NCBI GenBank assembly: GCA_029204225.1
Contig: CM055099.1
Span: forward strand, 47,492,542 to 47,556,541
From: Diphasiastrum complanatum
Lineage: Eukaryota > Streptophyta > Lycopodiopsida > Lycopodiales > Lycopodiaceae
Length of the DNA: 64,000 bases
Direction of reading: 5' to 3'
In this document: one piece after another, positions 1 through 10,828 of the stretch
Numbering within the stretch: the stretch's first letter is position 1
Layout of the letters: the number at the start of each line of letters is the position of its first letter
The notes under the pieces: generated by a model
What the model was told of the DNA's origin: nothing
The model's database searches: none
Seen by the model: the letters and a program-made list of their open reading frames with translations, nothing else
Program-made: the position numbers and the translations under genes

Positions 1-170
1 TATTACATTGTAATCTTGAACCAAGACATAAGCAAATTCTCCTGTGTCGCCTACTTTTCCACTAGTAGGAGTTGAGGTTCCTTGGACAAGGAAATTATTA
101 TATCCTCACTATCTAAACTCTTTCCCACCTCAGACAGTTCATCTGGCAAAACTGAAAGAGATTTCATTCT

Positions 171-900
171 CATTTTACAAAATCAACTAAATTAGTATCT
201 AAATCTACTACAGCAACATGTCTGCCTTTCTGAACAACACATGCGCTCGTAGTGCCGCTACCGCTAAATAAATTTAAAATCCAATCAGCTGGGTGAGAAA
301 AAATATCAATTAAATGATTAACTTATTGTTGTGGCTTTTGGTAGGGACAAGCAACGAAACCCGTCATTGGATTCTTTAATTTCTTTGTCACGGCTGGATA
401 CTAGAATAAGTTTCCAAAACTTGTCAGTCCTGAAGTGTTGTAATAAAGCATCGAGCGTTTGTCATCCAAAGAATAATAACCGATGGTTATGTATTCTATT
501 TCATTGAAAAGTCAAGATCCTCCCGAGTTCCTGACATTGGGCTTGTACATGACATGGAACATTACAAGTAAAATAAGCTTAAAATTTTAACTTTAAAATG
601 AAAAATTTAAAATAAAAATATGAATTAATATTTCAGGAACTTAAAAACTTACCACACAGCATTCTCTATTCCCACATTACGGAAAATTAGTAGAATCAAA
701 TTAGTATCTTTCTATACTGATGTTGACTGCCAAGAAGAATGAAAAATAACAACTCTCCAAATTGGAGAAGTTGTGACTTCAAGAAAGCCCTGCATAAAAC
801 TACGGATTTCAATGAATTTAAAAGGAGAATCATCATTTAATGATTCCTTCATCTGAAATCCATATGGTATATCGGCGATGCAGAGTGTATAAGGTCTTTT
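171..900 (-). other. DNA amino-methyltransferase domain (motifs IV then I)
   Basis: The frame covering 900-712 gives a GDC box, then CIADIPYGF at about 882-856, equivalent to the D-P-P-Y/W motif IV of amino-methyltransferases. After a GTAAGT donor near 650 a second segment gives YPAVTKKLKNP, then HPADWILNLFSGSGTT and GRHVAVVDLD, the classical motif I that binds S-adenosylmethionine. The Pro to Ile change at position 2 of motif IV is unusual but keeps Asp, Pro and Tyr. The fold class is clear; the substrate base is inferred. Confidence 0.75.
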
Positions 901-1929
901 TTATTTAAAAAAATTGAAATTTCTCTACAATCACCCTCCTCAACCGAGTAAAAGCATGATTGATCATCGACACTTTTAGGAAGGTAGATCTCTAATGGAT
1001 CCTCCTCCGCAATGGTCTCACCCCGTGCCAATCTCTCCCTTTCTCTTTTTTCTGCTTTTGCCTTCAAAATATGTCTCTTGAATTGCTCTGGAAGGACTTT
1101 GTTTTTCTTGTCTTCGGGAGACTGAAAAAGAAAAAGCTATGCTTAGCATGGGAGACAAAAAATATAAAATAGAATAGGAGACTTAACTTATCAAAAAATA
1201 ATAATTAATTAGCATAAGAGACATAGAATATAGAAAAGAAGCAATTAATAAGTACCTATCTAAGCATGGGTGAACTAAATACCATGTCTCTAAACAAAAT
1301 CAGAAATGGACTCAAGGATTCATTTTGGTTGTTCAGAGGATAAAGCCTATGACACTCATCAAAATCTTGACAATTTAACCATGTCACAAGGGCTTCTTGA
1401 ACTTTTATAAATAATTTGTACATGCATTCAAAAAATATAATTGTTCAAAATCCAACCAAATTATGAAAATCACTTTATTACAAAATGTAACAAAAAAATA
1501 AATATTTAGATTATGACTATTACCTCTGAAATTCTTGTCCCATTTCTACAAGAGAAAGTTGATCATCGGCAACTTTAGAAAGAACACTTATTAATAGTTC
1601 TGAAGAGCTAATCCCTTGCATGTTCTTCCACTCTGATATTCTCATTTCTATTAGAATTGGTTTCAGAGTTTGAGTGCTCACAACTTTTTTTTTTTTTTTT
1701 TTTGACTTTGAAGCACCCTAAGTAGGTTGGCCTTTAATTTGAAAGGTTTCTCAATTTTCAAGATTTTTATCAACTACGGCCCACACCTGAAATATAAAAA
1801 AATTATTTGATAAGGAGCTTAGGGAATATTAAAATTGAGTTCAAAATTTTAGTCTAATAAAAACAATTTAAAAGGATTACAACATATATTATGACCAGAG
1901 CATTCCATGACGAGCATAGCAAAACAAAT

Positions 1930-2462
1930 TACCTGGCCACTACGAAAAACAAGCTGAAAAAAATTATCGTATTTTGTAAGGCTCTGCGTAGGATTTTTTG
2001 AATCAAAAGACAGGCCTGTCTCTTGAGCACAGAGTGCTTTCAACTCAAGTTGATTTACATCTCCTGCTTTGGAGACTCTCATGTATTCTTTGTGAAAAAA
2101 TCGTATTCTTTGTATCATGGTCATATTCATCTGGTAGTCCTCATCAATATTGTGGTCCCAAGTCAATAATTTCGCTTCTTCCACTATTAGGCCAATGACA
2201 CTCACAGTTCGAAAGCTTGGAATATGGGGATACTCTTGAGATAATTGTTTTCGGGCTTGTAAACTGTGAATGCCCCCAAGAACAAAAAAAATGATATGAA
2301 TCTAATAAAGAAAAATCAAAATTTGCAACATCATTGTATTCGTTGGGATCAACTAGAACAACAAAAGGAGTAACTATGACCTGCATATGATCTTTAAATT
2401 TTATTTGTAAATTATGTACATGTGTTTCATTCGGTTCTCTAACTTCCATTGGCCTGTCACCT
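1930..2462 (-). other. ParB-like segment of the methyltransferase gene
   Basis: Conceptual translation gives a stretch ending in FVVLVDP, then, after a one-base frame change in an 8-base T run, FVLGGIHSLQARKQL, then TVSVIGLIVEEAKLL and DHN. This pattern (strand, Gly-Gly-x-His-x-x-x-Ala turn, strand, helix, His-Asn) resembles the ParB/sulfiredoxin core, in which a G-x-H-R box binds nucleotide. Here the Arg after His is Ser, so CTP binding is uncertain. The exon ends at a GTAATT donor near 1933. The assignment rests on motif spacing only. Confidence 0.5.
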
Positions 2463-3596
2463 GTTAATGGGTCTACAAGTGGCCTATCACAGTGATTTAT
2501 GTCTAAAATCTAAGTTGTTTCTTTTATTTTTTTTGTTTTATGAATATCTTCTCTTAATTTGGCAAGTTCAGAGCTGTCTTGTAAAGGACGGATGGAGGCA
2601 CTATGTAGCGACATAGATGGTTCAGTGACAGCTTTTTTGCTCTCAGTAGACGGAATGGACTTATGGCGATGTGTAGCCATGGTCTTTGGGTGTGACTTAG
2701 GTCTAGTGGGAGAAGACTCAGAAATATTATGAGATCTCTTTTTTTTTGGGATGAGGGACAACTACAATTTCATCCTCAACATTTTCAGAGGTTGGATTTG
2801 TGACCTGAGCAGTGGTAGAAGCGGGCTTCCGAGGTCCAATAGATACACCTTTTGAACTCTGTAATGAATAGACCGGATCCTTCCCCTCAGCAATAGCAGC
2901 TCGAACCATTTTTAGGCATTGCTTCATGCTCTGGACAGAAACAAAAATCAAGTTTAATATATAATGAGTAAAGGCTTTTATCTAAAAGTTTAAAGAATTT
3001 TAAATTTAGTAACAACTATGCTAAGCATGAAACAAATATGAATAAAAATATGTTTTATAATTACATACCAAAGTAACTAGAGTTTTATCAAAATAGGCTT
3101 TGGAGGCCTCATCTTGGCAAAGTCGGATCTTTATCATAGTCTCGTTCAGAATGAAAATAGAACGAGACTTATCCGTCTCCTTTACAAGTACATTCACAAA
3201 ACTTTCTTCCTGATCCTCATCTGGTTGATCAGCAAGCAATCTTCCTTGAACTTTGAATTGTGAGTCTCCCCTACCAAGCTTCTCAACTAAATGAATAAAA
3301 AGCTCTGAAAGCTTTGTGTTGTTGACCCCTTTGTTGTAGTAGTCCATGACTTTTTTTTTATCTTTCAAGGAAATATTTTGAGGTTTTCCCGAAATCTTAA
3401 AAGAAATCCTCAACATTTCAAAAATTATCAAAGACAATTGAAAATCTGCAAAAAAAAAAAAGACTTGTTAAAAAAATTTAAAATACTAGCTTAATGAAAA
3501 TACTGAAAACTTTAATAAAACAAGTCGTGGTGTTAACTATTTCAACGGGTCTATGCTTAGCATAAGTACGTAGGTTAAAAAAATTTTAAGGTTACG

Positions 3597-6228
3597 ATGT
3601 CAAGTAGTTCTACCTCTTCTATTCCAGTAGTTGTAACTCAATATGTTGCAACAAGTGCAACATCTTTATCTGACATTCCCAATGAAAGCTTTTTTATAAA
3701 GCCACTCCTGAATCTGAACATGGTTTCGTAAATGATGTGGCATCATCATCATTTACCCGTTCATCTTCTAAAATTTCTCAAGCAAGTACTTTTCAAGAAA
3801 TGACGCCTGTAACTCAACTTGTATCAAATCTTTCAACCTCGTCCTCCTCTTTAGATACAGGCTCAACACAATCAGAACATTGTTCTTTTGAACAAGTTGA
3901 ATCATTGAGTGATGAGTCAAAAGCTTCAATTCACTCAGTTACTGATTCTAGTAAATCAACAGATTTGTGTAAGTCTGTTGATCTACGACATTCAAGCTTT
4001 TCTCATGTTCGCAGGAGACCTTCTCAAAGTGATGTTCGTCGTGTTAAATCTAAAAGGGCTATATTCATTGAAAATTTAGACCTTTTGAGTGTCCAGAACA
4101 TCCTGAGGTTGGAGCCAGAATTTCGGGTCATGAAATTCCAATACCTTCTCAACCAGTTCAAGCACCTACTAGTGTCACAGGTTCAATTTATAGATCAGAC
4201 TCCAAACAAAAAATAAAATGCAAGAGAGACTTGAGATCCTCACCTAATTTAACGAATCGTCAAAAACAATTGATTACAAAATCTGAGATTCGAAAGGTAC
4301 GAAATATTATTTGCTACTCATCATATTGTTTGCAAAAGCTGAGTATCAGAGAAATTGAAGAATTAAGATCAAACTTCTTTTTACAAAGTAAGGATGAGAG
4401 AAATTACTATTTGTGTGCAACAGTGAGGCCCGACAAAAACTCATTTTCATATTTTTTAAATGCTTTGGAGGTTTGTTGCAAAGCTTACAAAGCGGTTCAC
4501 GCAATCGGAAACTCACGGCTTCAATGAATGCATGCACGACTTCAGAAAGACCCAACATTACGGGGATCCTTACATGGTCGAATTGTTTCTCCAAATGCTT
4601 TAAATGCAACTGCTTGGCTAAAGCATTTCATAGATGTGCACGGAGAAAAATTGTCTAATTCCTTATATTTTCACTTGCTGAATAATTTTACAAAATTAAA
4701 AATATTTTTGATGTAAAAAGAGTTTGCAAAAACAAAAAATGTTTCATATTTGAGTTACTCATATTTTCTTAGAATTTGGAATAGAGACTGGTAAAGATTT
4801 CCAAAATATCACGAATGATAGTGTGCTCCACTTGCGTGTTGTTAAAGTTTGCTAAACAACTTGCAAAGACCAATAATGAGAAAGATAAATATTAATCAAA
4901 TTTGTCATTCATTTTAATACTTTCTGTTTTGAAAAAAATTTATGTTGCAGTCTTTTTGAACACCATTATATTGCAGTCTTTTTTAACACCATTATGGAAT
5001 GATTTTTATTTTATCAAAGAAGTGAACCATTGTATTTTCAGTGGATGCTGCAAAATCTCTTCAACTGCATAGAGATCAACAAACAGTTGAAAGACAAAAG
5101 TTGGCTAAACATCGAAAAAAATGTTTGGAATGTCCACAAAAATATTCGGGCCTTGTTATTGATGGCATGGATCAGAAGAAAACAATGTTGTCTCAATTTG
5201 TCAGAGTGTCCAAAAATTTGAACGAGGCAGATTTTATTCAGGTTCATCTTGTTGGAGCACTTGTGTTTAATGACATTTTGGATTCCAAAGTCTTTTTTAA
5301 TTATCCCAATGTTCGAAATGATCCAAATTCGATGATCCCCATTGTACATAAGATAATTTGCGACTTTGGTGAAAATCTTCCAGAAATACTTTATTTGCAG
5401 CTTGACAACATTGCTAGGAAAAATAAAAATCAAATTGTTTTGGCATACTTGTCTATGCTAGTGGAGAAAAAAATTTTCAAAAAAATAAAAATAGGATTTT
5501 TGTTGGTAGGACATACCCACGATCAAATTGATCAAATGTTTAGTTGCTTTTCTAAGAGGTTAAGATGCAAAAAAGCATTTTTATTACAGTGTTTCAAAGC
5601 ATTGTTGAGGAATCGTATGTGCCAAAGCCAAACGTGTTATTAATCAGACACGCATATGATTTTCGTGATTATGTTAAGGCGTCCAACAAAACAGAGCGAT
5701 GCATAGCTAATATTAATGATATTAGCTTTCAGCACCAGTTTAAAATCAAATGTAACGAATCAAACATTATATTATTATGGGGCAAACTATTTTCAAATTT
5801 AGTTTCGTGGCCACCTCTTGAAGGAGTTCAATTTTTGCTTAACATTCCATCAACTCAAATCAAGCTTGTTGTGGTGTCTTTCTTGAAGTCCTTGCTAGAA
5901 GAACAAAAGGCGCAAAGAGAGCATCACGAGATTCATCCATTTGCCTCATTGAATTTTTTGGAATCAAGTATTCAAGCAACTTATCATTTTTTTGATGAGT
6001 TTGATCAGCATTGGTGGATGGACTTTTTCGAGGAACAAAAAATCAGTTTGCTCAATCTCGAACATACATCAACAACTAATAGACGCGGATTCTGAGGAAG
6101 ACATGCCAGTTGACTCTAATGAAGAAGACGGATCTTCCACTTCATCAGCTGAAAACGAGAGTGTCGAGAATATGTCAAGTTTTGAATTGAGAGGCATCAA
6201 TGAAAATTCCTTAGAAAATGTACTTTAA
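3597..6228 (+). pseudogene. DUF7869-family protein, probable transposase-like, frame-disrupted
   Basis: A Ser/Thr-rich N-terminus (ATG at 3597, continuing in another frame from 3737) is followed by a conserved helical region at 4231-4711. An in-frame TGA at 4525-4527 interrupts it between GNSRLQ and MHARLQKDP. An intron is likely at about 4712-5040 (GTAAAAAG...TTTTCAG). The following exon carries CLECP, then IDGMDQKK (5158-5181), LYLQLDN (about 5389-5409) and GHTHDQID (about 5509-5532), all strongly conserved in the DUF7869 family as I recall it. The three acidic positions with that spacing suggest an RNase H-fold nuclease. A one-base shift in an A6 run near 5570 and another near 6080 lead to an acidic Ser/Glu-rich tail that stops at 6226-6228. 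Family match is fairly secure; catalytic role is inference. Confidence 0.65.
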
Positions 6229-6526
6229 AAAAAAAGAATGTGAAAATATAATTTAAGTTATTTTGTATTCCAATGGGATTTCAAGTTTCAAAAATCATTT
6301 GTTCTCTTGAATTATTATTTTATTTGTGATTAGGATGGTTTTATGAAGTTTGCAACAAAAAACTTGTAGTTCTTTATCTAGAATATGCATTTTTTTGGCT
6401 TTTTCTAAAAACAAAATTTAGAGATTTATTGAAAAAATCCATGATTTTGGCCTAAAACTAGGACCATTAAAAAACACCAAAAAGATTACTCTTTTTCAGG
6501 TCAAAGTCCCAAAACAAATGTCATCG
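6229..6526. other. AT-rich 3' flank of the DUF7869 gene
   Basis: No gene is visible. The stretch is A/T-rich with several T runs and probably contains the right terminus of the two-gene unit. Without the left end no inverted repeat could be matched. Confidence 0.4.
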
Positions 6527-6980
6527 TGTTGACACTTTTGAGATTAAACTATCAAGCTCTCTATTTTCGAGACTATCTCTCTGTTTCATTTGTGTTCCCT
6601 TTGGGAAGGTGCATAGCTTGAGGGAAGGTGCTCGGGCTCCTCTTGTCTCCTTCTCATCGGTTTGTATTGTGGCATGTATTTAATTGATTGATTATTAGAT
6701 AGCCGCAATCTATCATTCCATTTTCCTTGTGGGTGTTCATTTAGGATCTAGTTTAGAAACCTTGCTAGTTGGATAAGCCTTAGCAAGGATTGGTTACTTA
6801 TTGTTTTAGATAGTTTCATTTTAGTTTTGGGCACTAGTTGGGCAAGCCTTAGTGTATTCATTTTCGTTAACTATTTCTGTTTGAAGCTTTTGGTAGGAAC
6901 TTAAAAGGTGGACGATCCTCTTTATACTACACCACCTCGTGAGTAGATCTAGCCAACGCAAACAAGATTTACTTCCAACA
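6527..6980 (+). repeat. Ty3/gypsy 5' LTR (candidate)
   Basis: The segment starts TGTTGACAC and ends in TTCCAACA directly before a primer-binding site. The length of 454 bp is plausible. No second copy was found in the window, so the left border is set by the TG start alone. Confidence 0.5.
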
Positions 6981-7809
6981 TTGGCGTCGTTTGTGTTTTG
7001 CTTGCTTTCTATCTTCCAGCCACAACACGAGTCTTCTCTCCAGGCCATACCGAGCTGCGGAGCAACCTATCAAACCGGGGGAGAGCAACAAAAGTGTCAA
7101 CTTGGGCATTTTCTTTGAAAAGAAGTGACCAAAATGACATTTTTTCCAACCAAACAGGTATATCAGAATTCGCCGGTCTGTTTGTAGCCATAACAGACCC
7201 TGATCTTTCATTTTATCACCTCCACAAATTCTGACCCAAGTCAGATTCTGTGAAAACAGCTTGATATACTGTCAAAATCTCTTGTTTTCCATCCAAATCT
7301 ATCTTAAAATTCGTCGGCTTCCTTGAGGCTAGATCTATTCAAGATCATTCCTCCAATAGCTCCGCGAATTCTATCTAAGAGATTTTGCCTATTTTCTATC
7401 AAAAAGTCACTTTTTTTTACCATAAGCTCTCTCTGTTAGTAAAACTTCTGTATCATAAATCACCAGCCACCCTACAAAAAAGTCCTTAGTGAGCACGAAT
7501 TATCTGTACCCTCCACGAATTCTACCATTAATTTTTTTTTTCAAAAATATTAAAAAAATTAGTATTTTGACAAAACGCACTCCTTGTCAGAATTTGCGAG
7601 TACTGCAATTCGATTCCTCTATCTCTCCACGATTTCTTAGCATGTTTTTCTATTGTGTGGTTGTGGATTGTAGGTGTAAATTAGATTTCTTGTTTTCTTG
7701 TGGTACAGCACAAAAGTCCAGTTTTTTTGTCCAAAATCTTCCATTCTGCTCTTTTTGTCTTTTTTGCCAAGTATAGTACTACCCTGGTAATCTGTACTGC
7801 TACTCTATT
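6981..7809 (+). other. Gypsy primer-binding site and untranslated leader
   Basis: TTGGCGTCGTTTGTG at 6981-6995 resembles the TTGGCGCCG primer-binding sites of plant gypsy elements of the Tat/Athila type. The following roughly 800 bp has no convincing coding frame and lies just before gag, as expected of a leader. Confidence 0.55.
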
Positions 7810-8484
7810 CCACACTCTGCAGCATGTCTCGAGAGTTGTGCTGAATCTTCCAATCCAATTCCTCCACGACTAGAACGCAGAATTTCACATATCGATGCAC
7901 CAAAGTACGATGGAGAATCTAACCCAGTCCAATTTCTCCAAGACTTTGATAATGCATGCCGCTTCTATGGAGATACCTCTGAGACAGAAAAGATTCACCT
8001 ATTCTCCATCGTAATCTATGGAACAGCCAAAGAGTGGTATCTTAACCTCGAAACTCCTGATCTTGCTTCTTGGACCACTCCTAAAGACATCCTCATAAAG
8101 TGTTTCAAACCATCCAAATTGACTCAGAGCCCATTCATCCAAATTATCCATATCAAGTTGTGTCATGACAAGTCTGTTCGAAACTACATCGAGCACTTTA
8201 AATGTCTCAAGGTCGAATGTGTTGACGAAAATATCACTGAACAAATGGCCATAAAACTGTTCTTGGTGGGATTGCCTAAAAACATCCGCCAAGAACTAAA
8301 GCCAATTGACCTTTATGATAAACTTAAATACATAATGATTGATGTTTTCCGTGAAGAAAACGAAGGTTCCGACAATGACTCTGACCATCGTAAAAAGAAA
8401 TCTAAGAATCCCGATCATCTTAATCACCCGAGGTCTGAAAATGTTGCCGAACCTTCTGAACTTCTGCATCAAATGAAAACCTGA
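7810..8484 (+). pseudogene. Gypsy gag (retrotransposon gag domain)
   Basis: A continuous frame encodes RRISHIDAPKYDGE, then FLQDFDNACRFYG, GTAKEWYLNL and VRNYIEHFKCLK. This is the pattern of the plant Retrotrans_gag domain, which forms the capsid-like particle around element RNA. No ATG opens the frame, so the true start is unclear. It stops at 8482-8484 after a charged Glu/Asp and Lys-rich stretch. The related gag at 60710 differs by roughly half its residues, so they belong to different subfamilies. Confidence 0.75.
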
Positions 8485-8926
8485 CAAAAAGCTCAACAAT
8501 CTCATATGGATAAACTCACTGTCGATTTCCAAACCACCATGAAACAGATTGCTGAGATATCTTTTTCAGCAAGAAAAAATGTCTGGTGTCCAATCTGCTC
8601 ACAACATCATACTGCTGTATGAATGCCCTCAACTACGAAACCATTTTTCAGCAGCACCTAGACCCACCATCTATCGAGCATACTGTCCCTACCCTCCACA
8701 AAAGCCTATGCCATGACTAGGGGTATACCAACCACGACCAACTGCACCAAATCAGTACCAACCACCACGACAACAGTTTGTCATTAACCAACCTACTCCA
8801 CAACAAGCTGCCCACTATCTTGATCCCAATACCATCGATCCATCAATATATTTTGTAGAAGACACTACTCAACCGAGATACACCACTGAGACAGTTGTTT
8901 ATTATACATATGATCCTAATGCTCAA

Positions 8927-9118
8927 GTGGTTGACCCCAATGCCCAAACCTATGATCCTAACCAAGCTGTGTTTGCCATGCATCGACTCCCAGCAATACG
9001 AGAATGTTTTATTTGCGTAGGTAAATACCCTAGTATTCGCTGTCCTGATAAACATCGCTTTCCTCCAGCTTGTGAAAATTGCGGCATTAAATACCATGTG
9101 AAGGACTGTCCATCTTGA
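8927..9118 (+). pseudogene. Gypsy gag zinc-binding remnant
   Basis: The frame gives RECFICVGKYPSIRCPDK, then CENCGIKYHVKDCP. The last part is a CCHC knuckle (C-x2-C-x4-H-x4-C) that binds element RNA; the first Cys pair may be a second, altered knuckle. It lies between the gag and protease remnants and stops at 9116-9118. Confidence 0.6.
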
Positions 9119-9559
9119 TCTAAACCAGATGCTCTTGTCTGTTCTATGTAAGTAGAAACATTGCCAGTCGAAACTCATCCAGCATGGGTCTTGACTCATG
9201 CACAAACTCAATGCCAAGCCCCTACACTTGCACCCAACAAACCCAGCCGCATGCTGCACCTCCAAGTGAAGACTCCACACCTATTGTCTATCCTCACCCA
9301 TCTGAAAAAATTTGGTTGCATCATCAGTATTGCCAACAAATTCTCAATGTAGACCAACATTCTTCCACCTTCCATAAAGTACCTCACAAGCCTTTTGAGA
9401 CCAAAACCCTTGAAGGCACTGAAGTCTGGGAGAATTTATTGCAAGCCAATGTGACTCTCCCTTTCCATGGTCTCTGGAAGCATGCAAGAAAATGGAAACA
9501 ACAAATCCAAGCCACTGACACCACCACCCCTGATGAATTGCCCGAAATGCCATTACATC

Positions 9560-9889
9560 TCACAAATCCACTCAGTGAAAGGGGCAATATCAAGATTCCA
9601 TCGCCAATCCCGCGAAGTCCTAGGTGTACAAGATGGTGGCTCAGGTGTCAACATCATTTCCACCTCCCTCATGATAGAATGGAATATGAGAGACAAACTT
9701 ACCAAACCCACTTGTCAGCTTAGGATGGCTGATCAAAGTGTGGTCCGACCTACTGGTTTTCTTCCAAAAGTGCTCATCAAACTAGGAGGTCTGAAATTTT
9801 CTATAGACCTAGTCGTACTTGATATTCCTAGCAATGCCTATTTCTACGAGCTACAACTTGGATGTGGTGGAGCTATGGAAAACCCATAA
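9560..9889 (+). pseudogene. Gypsy retroviral-type aspartic protease
   Basis: The frame contains VQDGGSGVNIIS, the altered active site of plant gypsy proteases (usually L-I-D-G-G/A-S), then QLRMADQS and LKFSIDLVVLDIPS, the typical following strands. It would cleave Gag-Pol inside the particle. The frame stops at 9887-9889 where a minus-strand element begins, so RT is missing from this copy. Confidence 0.7.
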
Positions 9890-9913
9890 CTTTCTCCAAG
9901 GTATGCTCCATTA

Positions 9914-10551
9914 TTACAAACCCATGCCCTTCCCGAACAAATTACGGTGGCAAATGATGGAGGGCATCGGGATGACAAGAAAAATATGCATGTAATAGGG
10001 TATTACATATTCCCCCTCCTTAAATGTGAAGCGTCCCATGTTCGTGGTGGATATGGTATACTCTTGCTTTGGTAAGAATATAGAAGCAAGGGAGAAGCGG
10101 ACGAAGCTTTTAAGATTGTGGTCTTGAATATAAGACAATTTATACCCCCTCTTCTCAAGGTATGCTCCATCCTGAACAACTCCACTTCGTGTAATGTAAT
10201 CGAGCTTGGTAGTAGGGATGGTACCATCTACCGGTAAGCCTAACGCTTGACAGTAAAATTCTTCTGTGATGATTATAGGCGCATTCCGAACTATGGTGCA
10301 GAGATGTCCCCAGCTTCAATTTTGCCTAGATTTCGAATAAGCTCGTGGCATAATTCTGATAAAACAACCGAAGGATCAAATTGAAGCAATCCTTTGATTC
10401 TAGCTCTAGCGGCAAAAGGTTGCAAAACCGATAGCATTGGTTTTGGGTGGGTTTTGAAAACTATGGTATCGCTAGTTTGGAATGCAAGGAAACTAGCGAT
10501 GGTAGTAGTCAGAGTGTTTGATCGTAACGAGGGGAACAACGTAACGATCAC
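9914..10551 (-). pseudogene. Extra ORF downstream of a minus-strand gypsy pol, function unknown
   Basis: The minus strand from 10551 reads MIVTLFPSLRSN, then RIKGLLQFDPSVVLSELCHE. After a frame change near 10290 it continues with IVRNAPIIITEEFYCQALGL and KLSYIQDHNLKSFVRFSLAS, ending near 9914. This composition is protein-like and resembles the plant-transposon ORFs found beside pol in some Tat/Athila gypsy elements, recalled only loosely. It lies 3' of the integrase remnant on the same strand. The alternative is a host gene fragment. Confidence 0.4.
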
Positions 10552-10609
10552 GAAAGTAGAAGAAAGAGTGAGAGAGAGAACAAAAAAGCTGAAGTGTTTA
10601 AGATATTAA

Positions 10610-10790
10610 TGATATGTCGACGTACTTGACAATTATTAATGGTAAAGGTAGATGCTTTAAAATAAAATGAAATAGTCCTAATCAAAAATAAAAATAAAAA
10701 TAAAACAAAATATAGCTAATGTTTCACACAGTTCGCAAAAGTCAAACTTGGAAACTTGAGTTTCGAACTGTGAAAGAATAAAAATTTACA
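10610..10790. other. Non-coding A-rich spacer
   Basis: The stretch is A-rich and has no open frame or repeat of note; it separates the extra ORF from the degenerate repeats. Confidence 0.3.
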
Positions 10791-10828
10791 GAGTCTGGTG
10801 GAAACAATCGTATGTGTTGATTTCGCCC

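Larger units (their letters stand above)
51..3437 (-). pseudogene. ParB-like / DNA amino-methyltransferase fusion gene, multi-exon, frame-disrupted
   Basis: Reading from 3437 downward, exon 1 (about 3437-3069) encodes a helical, acidic N-terminal part and ends at a GTATGT donor; the next exon starts after TTTCTGTCCAG near 2931 and encodes a basic, Ser/Pro-rich linker. A ParB-like segment follows (about 2462-1930, GGxHS core), then linker exons near 1790-1500, 1420-1270 and 1115-1070, then an amino-methyltransferase with GDC box, DIPYG (motif IV, 856-873) and FSGSGTT (motif I, about 250-270). A GTAAGT donor near 650 separates motifs IV and I. Motif IV before motif I is the beta-class order of bacterial N6A/N4C enzymes; the D-x-P-Y form points to adenine. 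Frameshifts occur near T9 at 2740, T8 at 2283 and the A/T runs near 900. The last frame stops at 51. Start and exact exon ends are approximate. It is broken as written but looks formerly functional. Confidence 0.65.
1..6526. mobile_element. Two-gene mobile-element-like unit (ParB-methyltransferase plus DUF7869), left end outside window
   Basis: Two degenerate multi-exon genes diverge from a spacer at 3438-3596. The minus gene has ParB-like and DNA amino-methyltransferase segments; the plus gene matches the DUF7869 family, whose conserved acidic motifs resemble an RNase H-fold recombinase. The unit is AT-rich and ends somewhere before the gypsy LTR at 6527. Its left end lies beyond base 1, so no terminal inverted repeats or target duplication could be tested, and mobility is an inference from gene content. 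Many reading-frame breaks fall in runs of six or more A or T. Confidence 0.55.

Noticed and set aside
1-6228. Bacterial contamination as source of the methyltransferase
   Set aside because: The methyltransferase motifs lie in separate exons with GT...AG borders, AT-rich introns surround them, and LTR retroelements follow without an assembly break.
6200-6526. Terminal inverted repeat of the two-gene unit
   Set aside because: The other end is outside the window, so no repeat can be matched.
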